64,000 nt of DNA, taken from Sthenelais limicola (Eukaryota > Annelida > Polychaeta > Phyllodocida > Sigalionidae). Shown piece after piece: positions 63,851 to 64,000 of the stretch. Each line of letters opens with the position of its first letter. Within the stretch, counting starts at the first letter, position 1. The notes beneath the pieces are model-generated. The model had not been told where the DNA came from. It made no database searches and saw nothing but the letters and a program-made list of their open reading frames with translations. The position numbers and the translations under genes are program-made. The stretch spans positions 16,392,906 to 16,456,905 of the forward strand of contig OW804096.1 in the NCBI GenBank assembly GCA_942159475.1. The letters are read 5' to 3'.

Positions 63851-64000
63851 GGGTCAGATTTTCAGAAAATGTACAATTGGCAGCTGTACATATTTAGTAA
63901 ATTCTTCAAAATAAGGCTGCGATTTGGTTAATACAGGGTAAATTCGAGTATATTCGGCATTGCATTGATTCTAGCAATCTGTTTGGTTAGATTAAACGGT
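63851..64000 (+). mobile_element. Family A MITE A37, cut by the window end
   Basis: GGGTCAGATTTTCAGAAAAT followed by the first 150 bp of the family; it continues past base 64000. Confidence 0.93.

Overview
This is an AT-rich eukaryotic genome window with spliced genes, TATA-type promoters and no prokaryotic operons or RBS-led ORFs. An ependymin-related secreted protein, an intronless family-92 glycosyltransferase and an EPAC-type Rap exchange factor, set in dense short inverted-repeat transposons, suggest a marine lophotrochozoan, most likely a mollusc. That taxonomic call is an inference.

Genes. (1) 2950-9008 (+): two-exon ependymin-related secreted protein of 225 aa, with a TATA box at 2863 and a 5.4-kb intron packed with nested transposons. 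(2) 11817-13175 (-): intronless GT92 type II membrane glycosyltransferase of 452 aa. (3) 24538-63400 (-): nine C-terminal coding exons of a RAPGEF3/4 (EPAC) homologue. They encode the last 292 aa, covering the linker and CDC25-homology catalytic domain; upstream exons lie beyond base 64000. Reading frame is continuous across all nine exons and every junction is GT-AG. (4) 54935-55426 (+): unrecognised 163-aa single-pass membrane protein inside the 21-kb EPAC intron. Weaker candidates are terminal exons at 696-763 and 10941-11129 (+), an orphan CCAAT/TATA promoter near 25160, and a tRNA-Asp-like sequence at 48524-48595 (-).

Mobile DNA dominates the rest. Family A (about 235 bp, termini GGGTCAGATTTTCAGAAAAT, 4-bp AT-rich target duplications) has about 37 copies or fragments. 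Family B (about 400 bp, termini GTGATGTGTTTCAGGAAAAT, 4-bp AWWT duplications) has about 22. Family C is a palindromic CGCG-rich 215-bp element. D, F, the 464-bp GCGAT element and a 3.6-kb element have 3-bp TTA/TAA duplications of PIF/Harbinger type. There are also one 280-bp element with a perfect 9-bp duplication, a two-copy SINE-like family with 14- and 10-bp duplications, several retroposon 3' ends with different short tandem tails, fold-back hairpins, a 1-kb 22-bp minisatellite and a 0.9-kb C/T-only-strand minisatellite. No transposase or reverse transcriptase was recognised, so essentially all of these are non-autonomous or truncated. Many are nested, so insertion order can be read directly.

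The most unusual points are: family B copies flanked by long direct duplications (21, about 38 and about 95 bp) starting exactly at the element end; MITEs sitting within about 20 nt of splice sites in both spliced genes, where their terminal CTGAC or CCTAAAAC could serve as branch points; and a 45-unit minisatellite starting at the 5' splice site of an EPAC exon that stays open in frame with that exon for about 340 codons.
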